A stretch of DNA of 64,000 nucleotides from Rhynchopus sp. YZ270_cl-10 (Eukaryota; Euglenozoa; Diplonemea; Diplonemida; Diplonemidae): the NCBI GenBank assembly GCA_964035575.1, contig OZ037919.1, positions 62,001 to 126,000 of the forward strand, read 5' to 3'. The translations under genes were made by a program, and so were the position numbers. Below, in pieces: positions 23,686 through 32,860 of the stretch; the stretch's first letter is position 1; each line of letters opens with the position of its first letter. Below the pieces are notes generated by a model. It was given only the letters and a program-made list of their open reading frames with translations, was not told the origin of the DNA and did not search any database.

Positions 23686-23725
23686 TGAGAGTGCAAACAC
23701 CTCTGGGACGCAGGCACTGACTGGA
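23686..23725. repeat. Dispersed hairpin repeat, GACGCAGGCACTGAC family
   Basis: Consensus AGTGCAAACGCCTCTGGGACGC is read in two parts: AGTGCAAACRCCTCTGG, then GACGCAGGCACTGAC. AGTGC pairs with GCACT and the inner CGCCTC/GGGACG region can fold. Copies: 12776-12825, 14566-14615, 23686-23725, 25512-25562, and weaker ones at 17868-17913 and 26298-26342. Confidence 0.7.
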
Positions 23726-23854
23726 AACAAAAAGAGGGGGGGGAAATGGGTGAGTCTGTGTGAAAACAAGGGATATCGACAATAGACAAGAGCGATGCTA
23801 GAGGAAGAATTCGTCGTGGTTGTCGCCACACAGACACATGCCATGGAACACACT

Positions 23855-23915
23855 TTGCACATGGGGCCATATTCTGCGCAAGAAATACCCCCCCTGACAG
23901 TTATCAAACACATGC
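23855..23915. repeat. Dispersed repeat GGGGCCATATTCTGCGCAAG (two copies)
   Basis: About 60 bp are shared between 13188-13265 and 23855-23915, including GGGGCCATATTCTGCGCAAG, TACCCCCC and TTATCA(G/A)A. Confidence 0.7.
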
Positions 23916-24123
23916 ACACCTCCAGGTCACACAAATAGGCAAATATTCCGTACGATAATTGCCCAGAACTGATTTAAACACATATGTACACACAAATCCA
24001 CAAAGATCTAGAGGGTATATACCACAGAGAGAGGGCGCAGAGACGTTAGCCGTCTTCAATCCCCCGAAGCTCTTCGGGAAGGAGAGCGCTAAAAATAGGA
24101 GAAAAAAAAAGAGAGGGTTTTTT

Positions 24124-24967
24124 GCATGCGTGAGCCTAAAAGCTATTTACTATTTAGGTTTTCAGAATAAAAAAAGAATTTACCTGTTTTTATAAAGGGG
24201 GAAGGTAAAATAAATTTACCTGTTTTTATATACGGGAAAAATAGGGGGCAGGAAAAAAATACCTGCTTTTTTCTGAGGGGAATTTCAATCTTTGAGTGGC
24301 TCTGTAGTGTAAAAGCTGCATTTTTACACTGTACCCTAATTTTTTTTCGCCTGCGGCGCCATCAATATTATTTTTTTGCTCCGCAAAAAAATAGAGGTCC
24401 GAATATCTTCGCCTGCATTTTGCAGCCGAAAAATACAACTTTGACCAAAGCTGCAAAAAGGTCGGCACGTAGCGCGCCCGGCTTTGGGACCTTTTTGCAT
24501 TTCGAGGGGGCGGTGGCCCAGAATCATAGATACATTTTACCTTGTGAAGCAACTCACTGGTGGTAATGGCCAAAAATTGTATCAACCATGAACTTGTCCA
24601 TTATTTTCGAAATAACCCGCTACAGTGAGGTGAATGCTCGCAAAACCCTCTACAACCCGTCGGTAGATATACAACCCCTACCCCCGCCAGAGGACAAATC
24701 CCCACAAAAACATACTGCCAAAAGTTACTGCAAACTAGATACTTGGCACTTCCCAAAAATTTAAGTGATGAAAATTTTGGCCATTTTTTTAAAGCGACCC
24801 CAACACAGGCTGGGATTGGCCCAAAAATGCAAGAAACAGCGCTTTTGGGTGGTACCCTGCCTCGAAAATGTGAAAAGTGGGAAAATCACAAGGTAATAAA
24901 AACAGGTAAATTTGTCTATTTAGGTTAAGGAAAATCTGGAAAATAGGTACTATTTAGCCGCATGCGT
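24124..24967. mobile_element. Candidate TIR element with GCATGCG ends
   Basis: The left end GCATGCGTGAGCCTAAAAGC and its AATTTACCTGTTTTTA segment are mirrored, with mismatches and spacing changes, at about 24890-24967 (AAAAACAGGTAAATTT, then TATTTAGCCGCATGCG). It has no coding capacity. A non-autonomous DNA transposon is the simplest reading. Confidence 0.45.
24290..24480. repeat. Dispersed block with two GNA-triloop hairpins
   Basis: Shares TGTAAAA, TTTTTACAC and GTACC.AA followed by TTTTTTCGCCTGCGGCGCCAT with 29480-29600. It contains CGCC-TGC-GGCG (24348-24358) and a 9-bp stem TTTTTTTGC around TCC (24371-24391). The tail TTTTGCAGCC...AAGCTGCAAAA is shared with about 37149-37190. Confidence 0.75.
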
Positions 24968-25688
24968 GGTTTTTTGTACGATTAACCTAATCCTCGCGTG
25001 ATTGGGCTTTTAGTCGCCATGAAAAAAAAGAGGGGGCTTGAAAGAGTAGCTTTTTGTAGTATCAACAAAAAAAAGGGGAAAAAATCACTCTGTCAAAAGA
25101 CAGGTTCGAACAAAAATATCCCAGGCCCCTCCTCCCCAAAAAAACCCCCCAAAAAAATCCAAAATCCCCGTCCCTGGACGGGGGTTTGGGACGGGGGTCG
25201 GTTTTTTGGAAAATAATTGACCCCCGTCCGGGACGGGGTGAACGGGGGTGTTCCGCGGACACTGGTCACACCCTATGTGAGCTTGCATGGCTGTACCAAA
25301 CCTAAGGCAGTCATGAAGGCTCCGACTCAAAAAAAAAAAAAAAAATGCTTTTTTTTTGGTTTGATTTTGGGTCTCTCAAGGTCACAGATCTTGAACAAAC
25401 CAAAAAAAAAAAAAACCAAGTTCAATACTTTCCATTCAAAGAAGAGAAAAGACACAAAGGACGTTCAACGATAGCTAAAAAAAAATCCCCAAAAAATCCC
25501 AAATGAAATGAGGTTGACATATTGGTGCTAACGCCTCAGGGGAAGCAGGCACTGACACTACAGGTTGCCGAACCCCTGGAGTGTTTCACTTCGCAGTAGG
25601 TTTGCCACGAAACTGAACAAAATAACACCCAAAAAAAGAGGGAATGTAACAGAAGTATAAAACAGCACCCCCCTACCCAGATCACACA

Positions 25689-25846
25689 CACGCGACGTCG
25701 TCCAGGACCAATTTCACTTGTCATAGTGACAAGTGAAATTGATGACAAGTGGTCACTTGTCATGACAAGTGATTTACATGCCATTGCACTTGTCCTTTTT
25801 ATGACAAGTGATTTGGCTTGTCAGGTGCCTCTGGATCACGTCGTGC
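25689..25846. mobile_element. MITE-like element, diverged copy of the TGACAAGT family
   Basis: The same palindromic TGACAAGT interior as the element at 16905, with degraded ends still showing CACG(C)GACGT at the left and ACGTCGTG at the right. Confidence 0.7.
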
Positions 25847-25856
25847 ATGGTCCCCT

Positions 25857-25977
25857 CACGACGGTGAAGTAAATGAGTTGACGGTTTTACTTTGTGGCTT
25901 CAGCGTTGGTTTACAACAGTGAAACCACAAAAACCACAAAAACCACAAGTCAAGTCATTTACTTTTACCGTCGTGCT
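25857..25977. mobile_element. MITE-like element, CACGACGGTGAAGTAAATGA ends
   Basis: A 121-bp element whose left end CACGACGGTGAAGTAAATGA is mirrored at the right end (TCATTTACTTTTACCGTCGTG, one extra base). Its middle contains an inverted GGTTTCAC/GTGAAACC pair. Partial relatives lie at 13803-13925 (cut by the gap), 15908-15965 and 16713-16795. Confidence 0.8.
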
Positions 25978-26043
25978 CCCCTTTCTCCCCCCTGTCCCCC
26001 GTTTGTTGCATTTCGACCCCATAATACCCAGCCTGTCCCAACA

Positions 26044-26951
26044 TCACACCTCATCGCCTCGAGGTGAAGCAGCATTTGACAGACGTTCCAGCTTCAGCTG
26101 CTTTTCGCGTTGTTTTACAAGGGCCGCTTGTTGCCCATGAACTTCATCGGGGTTCTGTGATGTGGAAAATGATTTTAAAAAAATCTGTTCTAAGAAAAAA
26201 ACCTTATTCCTTGGAGGGAAAGTTGCTTGGATAGAAGCAGTGTGTAACGCACGGCGGGAAAAAAAAACTAATCCCTCACGTGGATAAAAAGAGAACAGTT
26301 GAAATGATTCACTATATCAATCGATGGACATCAGGCACTGCTTCTCCGCCTGGTTATCGAACCCCCCCTCCCAAAGACTAACTACTTCCTCTAACATTGC
26401 TTTAGTATTTTCTTTGGGTTTTCATTCTTTCTTTGAATCAATAACTACACCTCCCTCTAAGACCCTTCCCTCTAATGACATACCTGGATTGATATTTCCC
26501 GCAGCTCCCTTTTCATGCAGAGGTACTCGCTTATGAGGCTCATCGCTGAGAGGTTTGCAAGGAGAAGCGACCACCACGATGCTGTCGTGGGGAAGGAGGA
26601 GAACAGCGTGCTGGCAAGGGTGTGCAGGCAGAAGAGTGTTGCGGTGAAGTCGAGACACTTCTTCGAACGTCCAACAACGTGCAGCAGAGAGTAGGCACTC
26701 AGCAGCGAGGTCAGAAAGTGCGACGCCGCTACCAATATGCCAGACGTAAACCCAGGGTCCTGCGCGCTAGGGGAAAACACCATGTCCATCGTTGCCCCCT
26801 CCCCAAGAACTACTCCCTGCAACACCACCAGAACCACCCCCAACAGCAAATAGTACAACGCCTGCAGAAGCACAATCTGCGTCACGATGAGATACGGGTC
26901 GAACACAATGCTCCCCAGCGGGATCGCCTTCCCGCCCCACTCATCCGTCAT
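26044..26951 (-). CDS. SYS1: SYS1-like Golgi integral membrane protein, two exons
   Basis: SYS1 is a four-helix Golgi membrane protein that recruits the ARF-like GTPase ARFRP1/Arl3 to the trans-Golgi. Exon 1 (26951-26484) starts MTDEWGGKAIPLGSIVFDPY. It keeps the family blocks FDPYLIVTQIVLLQALYYLL, KKCLDFTATLFCLHTL, WW near the end, and EYLCMKRELREI, with hydrophobic segments as expected. A GT-AG intron (26483-26155, 329 bp; donor GTATGT, acceptor ACAG) joins in phase to exon 2 (26154-26044), which adds a basic/acidic cytosolic tail ending SPRGDEV and a TGA stop. The total of about 192 residues is somewhat longer than the usual ~156 because of this tail. Family assignment is strong; the splice is inferred from frame and consensus. 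Confidence 0.9.
26155..26483 (-). other. Intron of SYS1
   Basis: Donor GTATGT directly after codon CAG and acceptor TCACAG before AACCCC keep the reading frame and lead to a short exon with a stop. The retained-intron reading would stop after three codons. The intron contains a weak copy of the GCAGGCACTG-type hairpin repeat. Confidence 0.8.
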
Positions 26952-27508
26952 CCTATTATGTTCGGCAAAACAAACAAAGGCGTGCACGAGTGGGTCAAGA
27001 AAGTCCTACAACCCCTATAAACGATGTGTGTAGGGAACCTCCGAAGAAATCTCTTCCCTGGGTAGATGGTGAAAAAGGTAAGGGAGGTGATGAGTGTGCA
27101 AAAATAACAAAGGGAAGGGATACAGTCTTTTTTTGTCGGAACCTGGACTGCAATAGTGACTACAAAATCGTTTTGTCGTTGAAAATAGGAGCGCAAACGT
27201 GTGAGTGGTGTCCATATGCACAAGAGAATATCCCAAAAGAAATGACTGGATGTAAAAACAAAGGCAAGGAAGAAGGGGGTATAATGAGAGGGGTAAAATG
27301 GGACAGTTGACAACACCCTGTTTTTGTTCACACCCTTCCCCGCCCCTCCTCCAGACACAAATGAACAACAAAAAAAAAAGAACCACAAAAGAACTTCACT
27401 CTACACCCATATCATCAAGCAGACGTGGCCTTAATCCCAAATACAAAAAAGTAACGAAAAAATAAGAAGAGAAAAAAAAAAAAATAACAAAGTACGTTGA
27501 CCTATCTT
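26952..27508. other. Spacer upstream of SYS1
   Basis: AT- and A-rich sequence with no conserved open frame, probably the 5' flank of SYS1 and the 3' flank of the small paralogue at 27509. Confidence 0.5.
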
Positions 27509-27716
27509 TTAGGCAGAGTTGATTTTTGCTTTCATGCCGAACTTCTCCTTCACTTCTTTGATCTTGTCCTCCACGTTCCGTTCATGGGGCCCCTTCACGC
27601 CGTGCAGGTACAGTGCATGGGAGTAGCGGTGGATTCTAACGTCTGAGGCACCCTGTTTGCGGACCAGTGTCAAATCTGAGTCGCGCTTCATCAACCCGCT
27701 CGCAACGGGGGGTTTA
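27509..27716 (-). CDS. Small conserved protein fragment, paralogue of 31992-32333
   Basis: The last 60 or so residues (RIHRYSHALYLHGVKGPHER, then KIKEVKEKFGMKAK) closely match the C-terminus of the protein at 31992-32333, including its NSA/KSA ending and TAG-side context. The frame stays open upstream of the first ATG (27694) to about 27740, where a stop precedes it. This could be a last exon whose 5' exons are not visible, or a truncated paralogue. I do not recognise the family. The tail is a Lys/Glu amphipathic helix. Confidence 0.55.
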
Positions 27717-27794
27717 CGAGCAAGGGTGGGTTAGGCGGAAAAACGCAGAAAAACAGAGGGGAAAAAAAACAGAGAAAATGAAATACCATAGCTA

Positions 27795-28225
27795 GAGAAT
27801 GCGCATCATGCGCATAATGCGCATAATGCGCATAATTGTGTTATGCGCATATTTTTTGTGTGTTTTTTTTATGTCATGCGCATGCAAAAAAACAAAAGTG
27901 GATGCGCATATTTTTTTGTGTTTTTCTTCATGCGCATGTTTTTTTGTGTTTTTTTGGTATGCGCATATCACATATGTGTGATGCGCATACCAAAAAAACA
28001 CAAAAAAACATGCGCATTTTAGAAAAACACACAAAAAATATGCGCATCAGAATGCGCATAATGCGCATAACGCGCAAAATTTTGTGTGTTTTTCTAAATG
28101 CGCATATCTTTTTGTTGATTTTTTTAATGCGCATAATTTTGTGTTTTTCTCTTCACAAAAACACAAAAAAATATGCGCATGACAATTTGTGTTTTTTACA
28201 CAATTTGCGCATGATGCGCATTCTG
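27795..28225. repeat. ATGCGCAT palindrome cluster with nested hairpins
   Basis: Roughly 25 copies of the palindromic octamer ATGCGCAT (or GCGCATAA variants), separated by T-rich or A-rich segments that are complementary to each other. A large inverted repeat is centred near 27978 (ATGTTTTTTTGTGTTTTTTT facing its complement), and another lies around 28025-28110. Open frames here (repeats of MRI or CAYAQ) are artefacts. Confidence 0.9.
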
Positions 28226-28456
28226 TATCTATGAAATACCCCCCTTCTTTATTTATTCGTTTGTTTGTTTGTTTGTTGATCGCATCCATCTTTTTTTTTT
28301 TTTTTTGAACCCCAAATATATACCCAGAAAACCCAAATCCTAAAGTATGGTGCTGAGGTGGAGCACAGAGGGGAAGGGGAGTAAAAAGAATCATGTAGGA
28401 CTCATGCATCCGAAGACGTGTATTTCATTTCCAAACGTATGCATACTCGTACAAAA

Positions 28457-29259
28457 AAGTGAAGTTATTAATGCAGGCACCTCCGACTGACCCACGTACG
28501 ATGCCAGCCATCCGGATGAAAGCACAAGTACCCTGCGGCCAACAACAGAAGATGTAAAAAGGAAACCTAATGACTGGCCCGTACCGTAAGAGAACGAGGG
28601 CGGTTCACAACCGCTCGACAGCCGGCGGCCCACCTTCCGTTGAAGAGTTGTGAGCTTACAGGTACTGCAGTTCGCTGCACCCAACGCTTGATGCACGATA
28701 GTCTACACAAGAGAGCAGAAACCCAAAAACACAAAAAGGGGTGGGCGGGGGGGTCACAACATCTCTCTCTTGGCGCCCCATGCTGTACCGACAGTTGGGC
28801 CTCACCCTTTCTCTTAGGGATATACATGGACGTCCTTACAGGCAGCACACCGTAACCCAAAGGCGTGGCAGAGAGACTCCGTAGAGCGACTCTGGCCTGA
28901 CCGCTGGCCATTTATGCTCGAGCACCCATCATAGCATAGGGGGGCCAACCTGACCCAGCATTTATATACCCTGCCAGGGTGAACTTGCATAAAAGAGGGC
29001 AGGGGCGTTTAGACCCTGAGGACTAGGGGAAGTCCCGCATACCCCAACAGAAAGACAAAGGCTATGCACTGGTGATATAGGAGAGGCAGGGTTGCTGAAA
29101 AACAAAAAGACCCTGAAGGCACAAAAACGCCCCGCATACCCCTCCTCGCCTCCTGTTTTGTAATCTCTCAGGTAGGAGACATCGGTTCGAGCGGTCAACA
29201 CCTTCATAGAGTTTCTGGAGGAACGGACCCCCGGATGCAATTTAAGGTCCAGCCCAGGA
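28457..29259. repeat. ~805-bp dispersed repeat, copy 1
   Basis: Nearly identical to 50081-50889 over its full length, with only scattered substitutions and short indels. It begins with the GTGAAGTTATTAATGCAGGC family and includes strongly self-complementary parts (CGAGGGCGGTTCACAACCGC). It ends at CCCGGATGCAATTTAAGGT. Minus-strand frames are partly conserved between copies (HPGVRSSRNSMKVLTARTDV) but continue differently outside the repeat. It could be a non-autonomous transposon, a retroelement tail or an RNA-derived repeat. No tRNA fold was recognised. Confidence 0.8.
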
Positions 29260-29419
29260 CCTTACAATACCCAGAGATTTATATACCATAGTAGAACTGA
29301 GGCTGAACCTCAGTTTTGAAAAAAAAAAAAAACTTTTGCAGATTTGGAGAAAAAGTTTTTTGCATTTTTTGGGGAACTGGGTTGCTGATCGCACCATGAA
29401 ATCCCGTACCATACAGGCT

Positions 29420-29600
29420 GTACCCAAATTTTTTTTGCCTGCGGCGCCATTTTTCCTTTTTTGCTCCGCAAAAAAGGGTTCGTTGAGTGACTCTGTCGTG
29501 TAAAAGGCTAGATTTTTACACCGTACCTCAATTTTTTTTCGCCTGCGGCGCCATATTATATTATTTTTTTTTGCTTCGCAAAAAAAATTGAGTCATGAGT
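29420..29600. repeat. Dispersed block with four GNA-triloop hairpins
   Basis: GCC-TGC-GGC (29437-29445), CCTTTTTTGC-TCC-GCAAAAAAGG (29455-29477), CGCC-TGC-GGCG (29540-29550) and a T/A-rich stem with loop TTC (29563-29588). The second half repeats the block at 24290-24480. Confidence 0.8.
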
Positions 29601-30028
29601 CCTGATATGGGTGAAAAATTGCATCCGGGTGCCCTTTTGTGCACTCCTCCTGAAGGGGTGAAAGGTGCTGTGAATGCTACCTTGCGTGCTGGAGTCAGGC
29701 ACAGTGCATGTGGGACCTGCTGGAGCCCTAGACAGTGAAGCCCCCTGGGCTAGTACAATGATGATACTTCAATCTGAAGTCCATTTCTTCAAAAAAGCCC
29801 CTCCGTGCCTCCAGGCCCCTCAGGAATAGCAACCTCACTTTTTTTGCACTTTTGGTAAGGAAAAAAATCGTATATAAATCCCTGACAATACCGTACAAAA
29901 AAAAAAAAAAACCCCCCCCGCAACAGAACTCAAAAAAAAAAAAAATCTGAAAACGTAGCGGCTGGGTGCTTCCCGTACTTTTGTTGTTGTATCGAACCAT
30001 CGAACCTCTTAATCAGGTGATTCAGTCA
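29601..30028. other. Spacer downstream of the kinase-RING gene
   Basis: Homopolymer-rich, with no recognised feature. Confidence 0.5.
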
Positions 30029-31156
30029 TCACGACTGGAAGACACGCTCGACAACAGATTCAATGGCCACGCGGCAGATGGGACATCTATCCCCCAGTCT
30101 GCGTGCGTCTGCCACACAACAACACGCATGACCGCACGGTGCCAACACAGCGGATGCTGGCGCCTCATGACACACAACACACAACCCCACGTTCCCGCTC
30201 TCCATTGCCACCGCACGCAGTTCTGTGCGCAGCTGTGAGAATGTGGGCCGCTGCCGGTGGTTTTTCTCCCAGCACTTTTGCAGAAGCGAGTAGATCCTGT
30301 CGGGGCAACCCTCTGGCTGCGGGAGCCGTCCGCCTCCGACCACGCGTTGTATGACCTCGTGGTCAGTGTTTGACTCCCAGAACGGCACATCCCCGTCAGA
30401 GAACACCTCCCACACAAACACCCCCCATGCCCACACGTCGCTCGCTTCGGAGAACTTGCGCTTCCGGATCACCTCCGGTGCGCTGTGGCGTACTGGGAGT
30501 GGTGTCCCGGCTGTCATGTACCCATTCCCAAACCGCGACTGACCGTAGTCACCCAGCTTTACGCGGACCTTAGTTGCGTCGTCGTTAGCGCATTCGAAGA
30601 CGAGTACGTTCCGTGCTGCGATGTCGCCGTGCACGATACCTTCCAGTGCCAGCTGCTCGCACGCTTCTGCCACCTGCTCGACGACAGCAAGCTTCACCTG
30701 CAGCAGCATGTCTTCGCCGTTGTCGTCGAGGTGGCCTGCCAGCCCTCCAAGCGGTGCCAGTTCCGCCACCATCACATCCCGCGTCACTTCGTTCTGCACA
30801 CTGCGGGACACACCGTGGAACCTCAGCAGCCTCACGTGATTCCCGAGCCGCCCGAGCACATCCATTTCCATTTGCGTGAACGGAACCCCCCCGTGCATCA
30901 GCAGTGCTGCAACCGCCTGCTCTTTCCACGTAGCACGCCGCACCTCTTTGAACGACCCCCTACCCAGCAGCCCCTCGAGAGTGAAGTCAATCAGCAGGTC
31001 GTCTGAAGGAATGTCACGAAGAGTGCCGTTCTGTCCGGTGCCTTCTGCATCCTCCGTCACGTTGCTGCTGGCTGGTGCTGCTGGGGGAGGGAAGACGATC
31101 TTGAGTGCGCCACTTGAAGCCACAATATCATGGCGTGAACTAAAGTCGGGTTGCAC
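30029..31156 (-). CDS. Tyrosine-kinase-like domain fused to a C-terminal RING finger
   Basis: Residue numbers count from 31156. Residues 55-315 are a kinase domain: Gly loop GRGSFKEV (65-72), alpha-C Glu97, catalytic HGDIAARN (176-183, tyrosine-kinase-like), DYG in place of DFG (203-205), and APE (226-228) in PVRHSAPEV. The usual beta-3 lysine is absent (AVAALLM, 81-87). A lysine sits inside the Gly loop (Lys70), exactly where WNK kinases place theirs. Residues 326-361 are a RING finger (CVVC, CGHACC, CPIC). This suggests a kinase or scaffold with ubiquitin-ligase activity. The frame has no ATG before the kinase core and starts just after an in-frame stop, so a 5' exon is probably missing. 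The nearest upstream ATG (about 31222) is in another frame. Confidence 0.8.
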   Translation of the reverse strand: MQPDFSSRHDIVASSGALKIVFPPPAAPASSNVTEDAEGTGQNGTLRDIPSDDLLIDFTLEGLLGRGSFKEVRRATWKEQAVAALLMHGGVPFTQMEMDVLGRLGNHVRLLRFHGVSRSVQNEVTRDVMVAELAPLGGLAGHLDDNGEDMLLQVKLAVVEQVAEACEQLALEGIVHGDIAARNVLVFECANDDATKVRVKLGDYGQSRFGNGYMTAGTPLPVRHSAPEVIRKRKFSEASDVWAWGVFVWEVFSDGDVPFWESNTDHEVIQRVVGGGRLPQPEGCPDRIYSLLQKCWEKNHRQRPTFSQLRTELRAVAMESGNVGLCVVCHEAPASAVLAPCGHACCCVADARRLGDRCPICRVAIESVVERVFQS

Positions 31157-31991
31157 GCTGAGTGTCCCAGTAGCACCACCCTATATCGTACTGCAGAAGT
31201 CGCTTGTCGAGAGTTCTCGACATGAGCAGATCTTCAGTTGTGAAAACAACGCGACGAAAACAGCGCGATGAAGCGCGTCAGTAATAGGAGAAATCGAGAG
31301 ATGGGCGCAGGAATTAAAACCCGGTAAAATTCTACTGCGCCAATATTTTTTTATTCGACACTTTTTATGTACGCATTTTTACATACCTGTGCGCCACGAA
31401 GATGCGCTCTGTATCAGTGACTTGGCTTGCAGAGAGATGAGATGTGGTTCAGCCTGTTGGTGTCTTCTGGATGGACTTGGTCCTGCAACTCCCTGTAGGA
31501 AGTGGAAGTAAACTCTGTTTTAATATACTTGATATAATTGTGCACGTTTCCACAACCACCCAAGAGGTAGTGCACATGGCGCGTTAGTCTTTATTTTACG
31601 TGGCGTTCCCCTTTAGGCCTATACCACGGGTTCTTTTGAACCACAATTTGTCCCCATTTGTGTAGTTTGTTGTTCTCCTGTCTGAGTGTGGTGAGTGTGT
31701 TGTGAAAAAGAGAAAGAAAAAAAAACATTCATAAGGGGGTCTGTTTTTGGTTTTGTTTTGTTTTGTTTGGGAAAGGAAAAATATAAAAATAACACCAAAA
31801 ACCCCTCGTACTCAAAGCATCAGAGACATACACTCAACTCATAGAACGGTTTTTTTTTTCCCCACATATTGTGCAAGTAAGAAGTTTTTCCCCCGTAAGA
31901 CCCATCGTTGTTACCACCCTCCAGAGACAAATGAAAATAAAAAAATTATCGCAAAATATATTCACAAATCCCACCCCACACAAATCATCAA
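31157..31991. other. Spacer upstream of the kinase gene
   Basis: Contains one 38-bp satellite-like unit (31238-31275). The rest is AT-rich, with no recognised gene. Confidence 0.5.
31238..31275. repeat. Single copy of the 38-bp AACGCGACGAAAACAGCGCG unit
   Basis: GAAAACAACGCGACGAAAAC followed by AGCGCGATGAAGCGCG matches one unit of the 59460-60930 satellite with about two or three differences. It stands alone 80 bp from the kinase frame. Confidence 0.75.
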
Positions 31992-32333
31992 TCAAGCAGA
32001 CTTGGCCTTGGCGTTCATCCCGAACTTCTCCTTCACTTCTTCGATCTTCTCTTTCGCTTTTCCGTACTTTGGCCCCGTCACGCCATGCAGGTAAAGCGCG
32101 TGAGAGTAGTGATGAATCCTCACCTTGGTTTCACTCGCTGAGCGGACCAGTGTAAATTTTGAGTCGCGTTCCCCGAGTTTGGCAAAGACCGTATTTTTAG
32201 CAGCACTGGGGCCGACTCCCTCTGCTCCAGCCTCTGCCATAACCTTAAGCAAGCCCAGTTCTGGCTCCTCCTCCAATTCTTCGCATGCACTGCGATACTT
32301 CTCATCAATGCCTGTGCAATAGATGTATCTCAT
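31992..32333 (-). CDS. Small conserved protein of unknown function
   Basis: About 113 residues from ATG 32333 (an ATG 18 bases upstream is also in frame). Acidic N-terminal helix (SACEELEEEPELGLLKVMAE), a middle block FAKLGERDSKFTLVRSASET, then RIHHYSHALYLHGVTG and a Lys/Glu helix ending KEKFGMNAKAKSA. The His/Tyr-rich block and the terminal helix are shared with 27509-27716, so this is a small gene family. I do not recognise a domain. A possible exon junction follows TATTGCACAG near the N-terminus. Confidence 0.65.
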   Translation of the reverse strand: MRYIYCTGIDEKYRSACEELEEEPELGLLKVMAEAGAEGVGPSAAKNTVFAKLGERDSKFTLVRSASETKVRIHHYSHALYLHGVTGPKYGKAKEKIEEVKEKFGMNAKAKSA

Positions 32334-32710
32334 AATTGACAAACTACCCACCCCAACAACAACATACCCTCCTTTAGCTTCGTCAAAACCCCCTCCCTTG
32401 TGTCAGGGGTGGCAGACGCAACTGCGATGAGATGTGTGGTTAATAATTATTGTACAGAGACAACAAAATGGGTATTTATTGCATGGCCCCGAGGCCGAGT
32501 AAGGGCCCCGAGGCCCAGAAAAAGTGCCGAGGCCCCTAACGAACATGCAAAACTAGTTTTATGCACCGAGGAAGACTTTTTAGATAACCACAGATGCTCA
32601 AAAGTGCTCAATTTTGGCTTTAATGGCCTCAAATCGTCAAAATAAGCCCAAGAGGCGAAAAAAAAAAATCGAGAGTTTAGTTAGTACGGAGGTCACCTTG
32701 TACCAAAAAA
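32334..32710. other. Spacer with a short dispersed repeat
   Basis: The 60 bp at 32583-32642 (CAGATGCTCAAAAGTGCTCA and TTAATGGCCTCAAATCGTC) recur inverted at 36171-36227 inside the 5.7-kb TIR element. Nothing else was recognised. Confidence 0.5.
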
Positions 32711-32860
32711 ACTCCATTTATTGGCCTAGGCCAATAAATGGAGTTGCTGTCCGATAAATGGAGTTGCTGTCCAATAAATGGAGTTTGAGGCCTCCATTTA
32801 TTGGCCTCAAACTCCATTTATTGGCCTAGGACAATAAATGGAGTTTGAGGCCAATAAATG
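32711..32860. repeat. CTCCATTTATTGG palindrome cluster
   Basis: Seven or so copies of CTCCATTTATTGG or its complement CCAATAAATGGAG in alternating orientation, joined by GCCTAGG, GTTTGAGGCC or TTGCTGTCC. The cluster overlaps the very 3' end of the P-loop gene frame. Confidence 0.9.

Larger units (their letters stand above)
23257..26043. other. Spacer between F-box-like and SYS1 genes
   Basis: No gene recognised. It holds hairpin repeats (23293-23338, 23686-23725, 25512-25562), a candidate TIR element (24124-24967), a GC-hairpin repeat block (24290-24480), GACGGGGG-type hairpins (25158-25245) and two MITE-like elements (25689-25846, 25857-25977). Confidence 0.55.

Noticed and set aside
25158-25245. 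GACGGGGG-type hairpins as a G-quadruplex or regulatory site
   Set aside because: Two short CCCCGTC/GACGGGG hairpins are present but in a low-complexity stretch with no linked gene; too little to call.
29180-29200. Possible tRNA B box (GGTTCGAGC) in the 805-bp repeat
   Set aside because: No A box at a suitable distance and no cloverleaf could be drawn; a chance match or SINE-like remnant at best.
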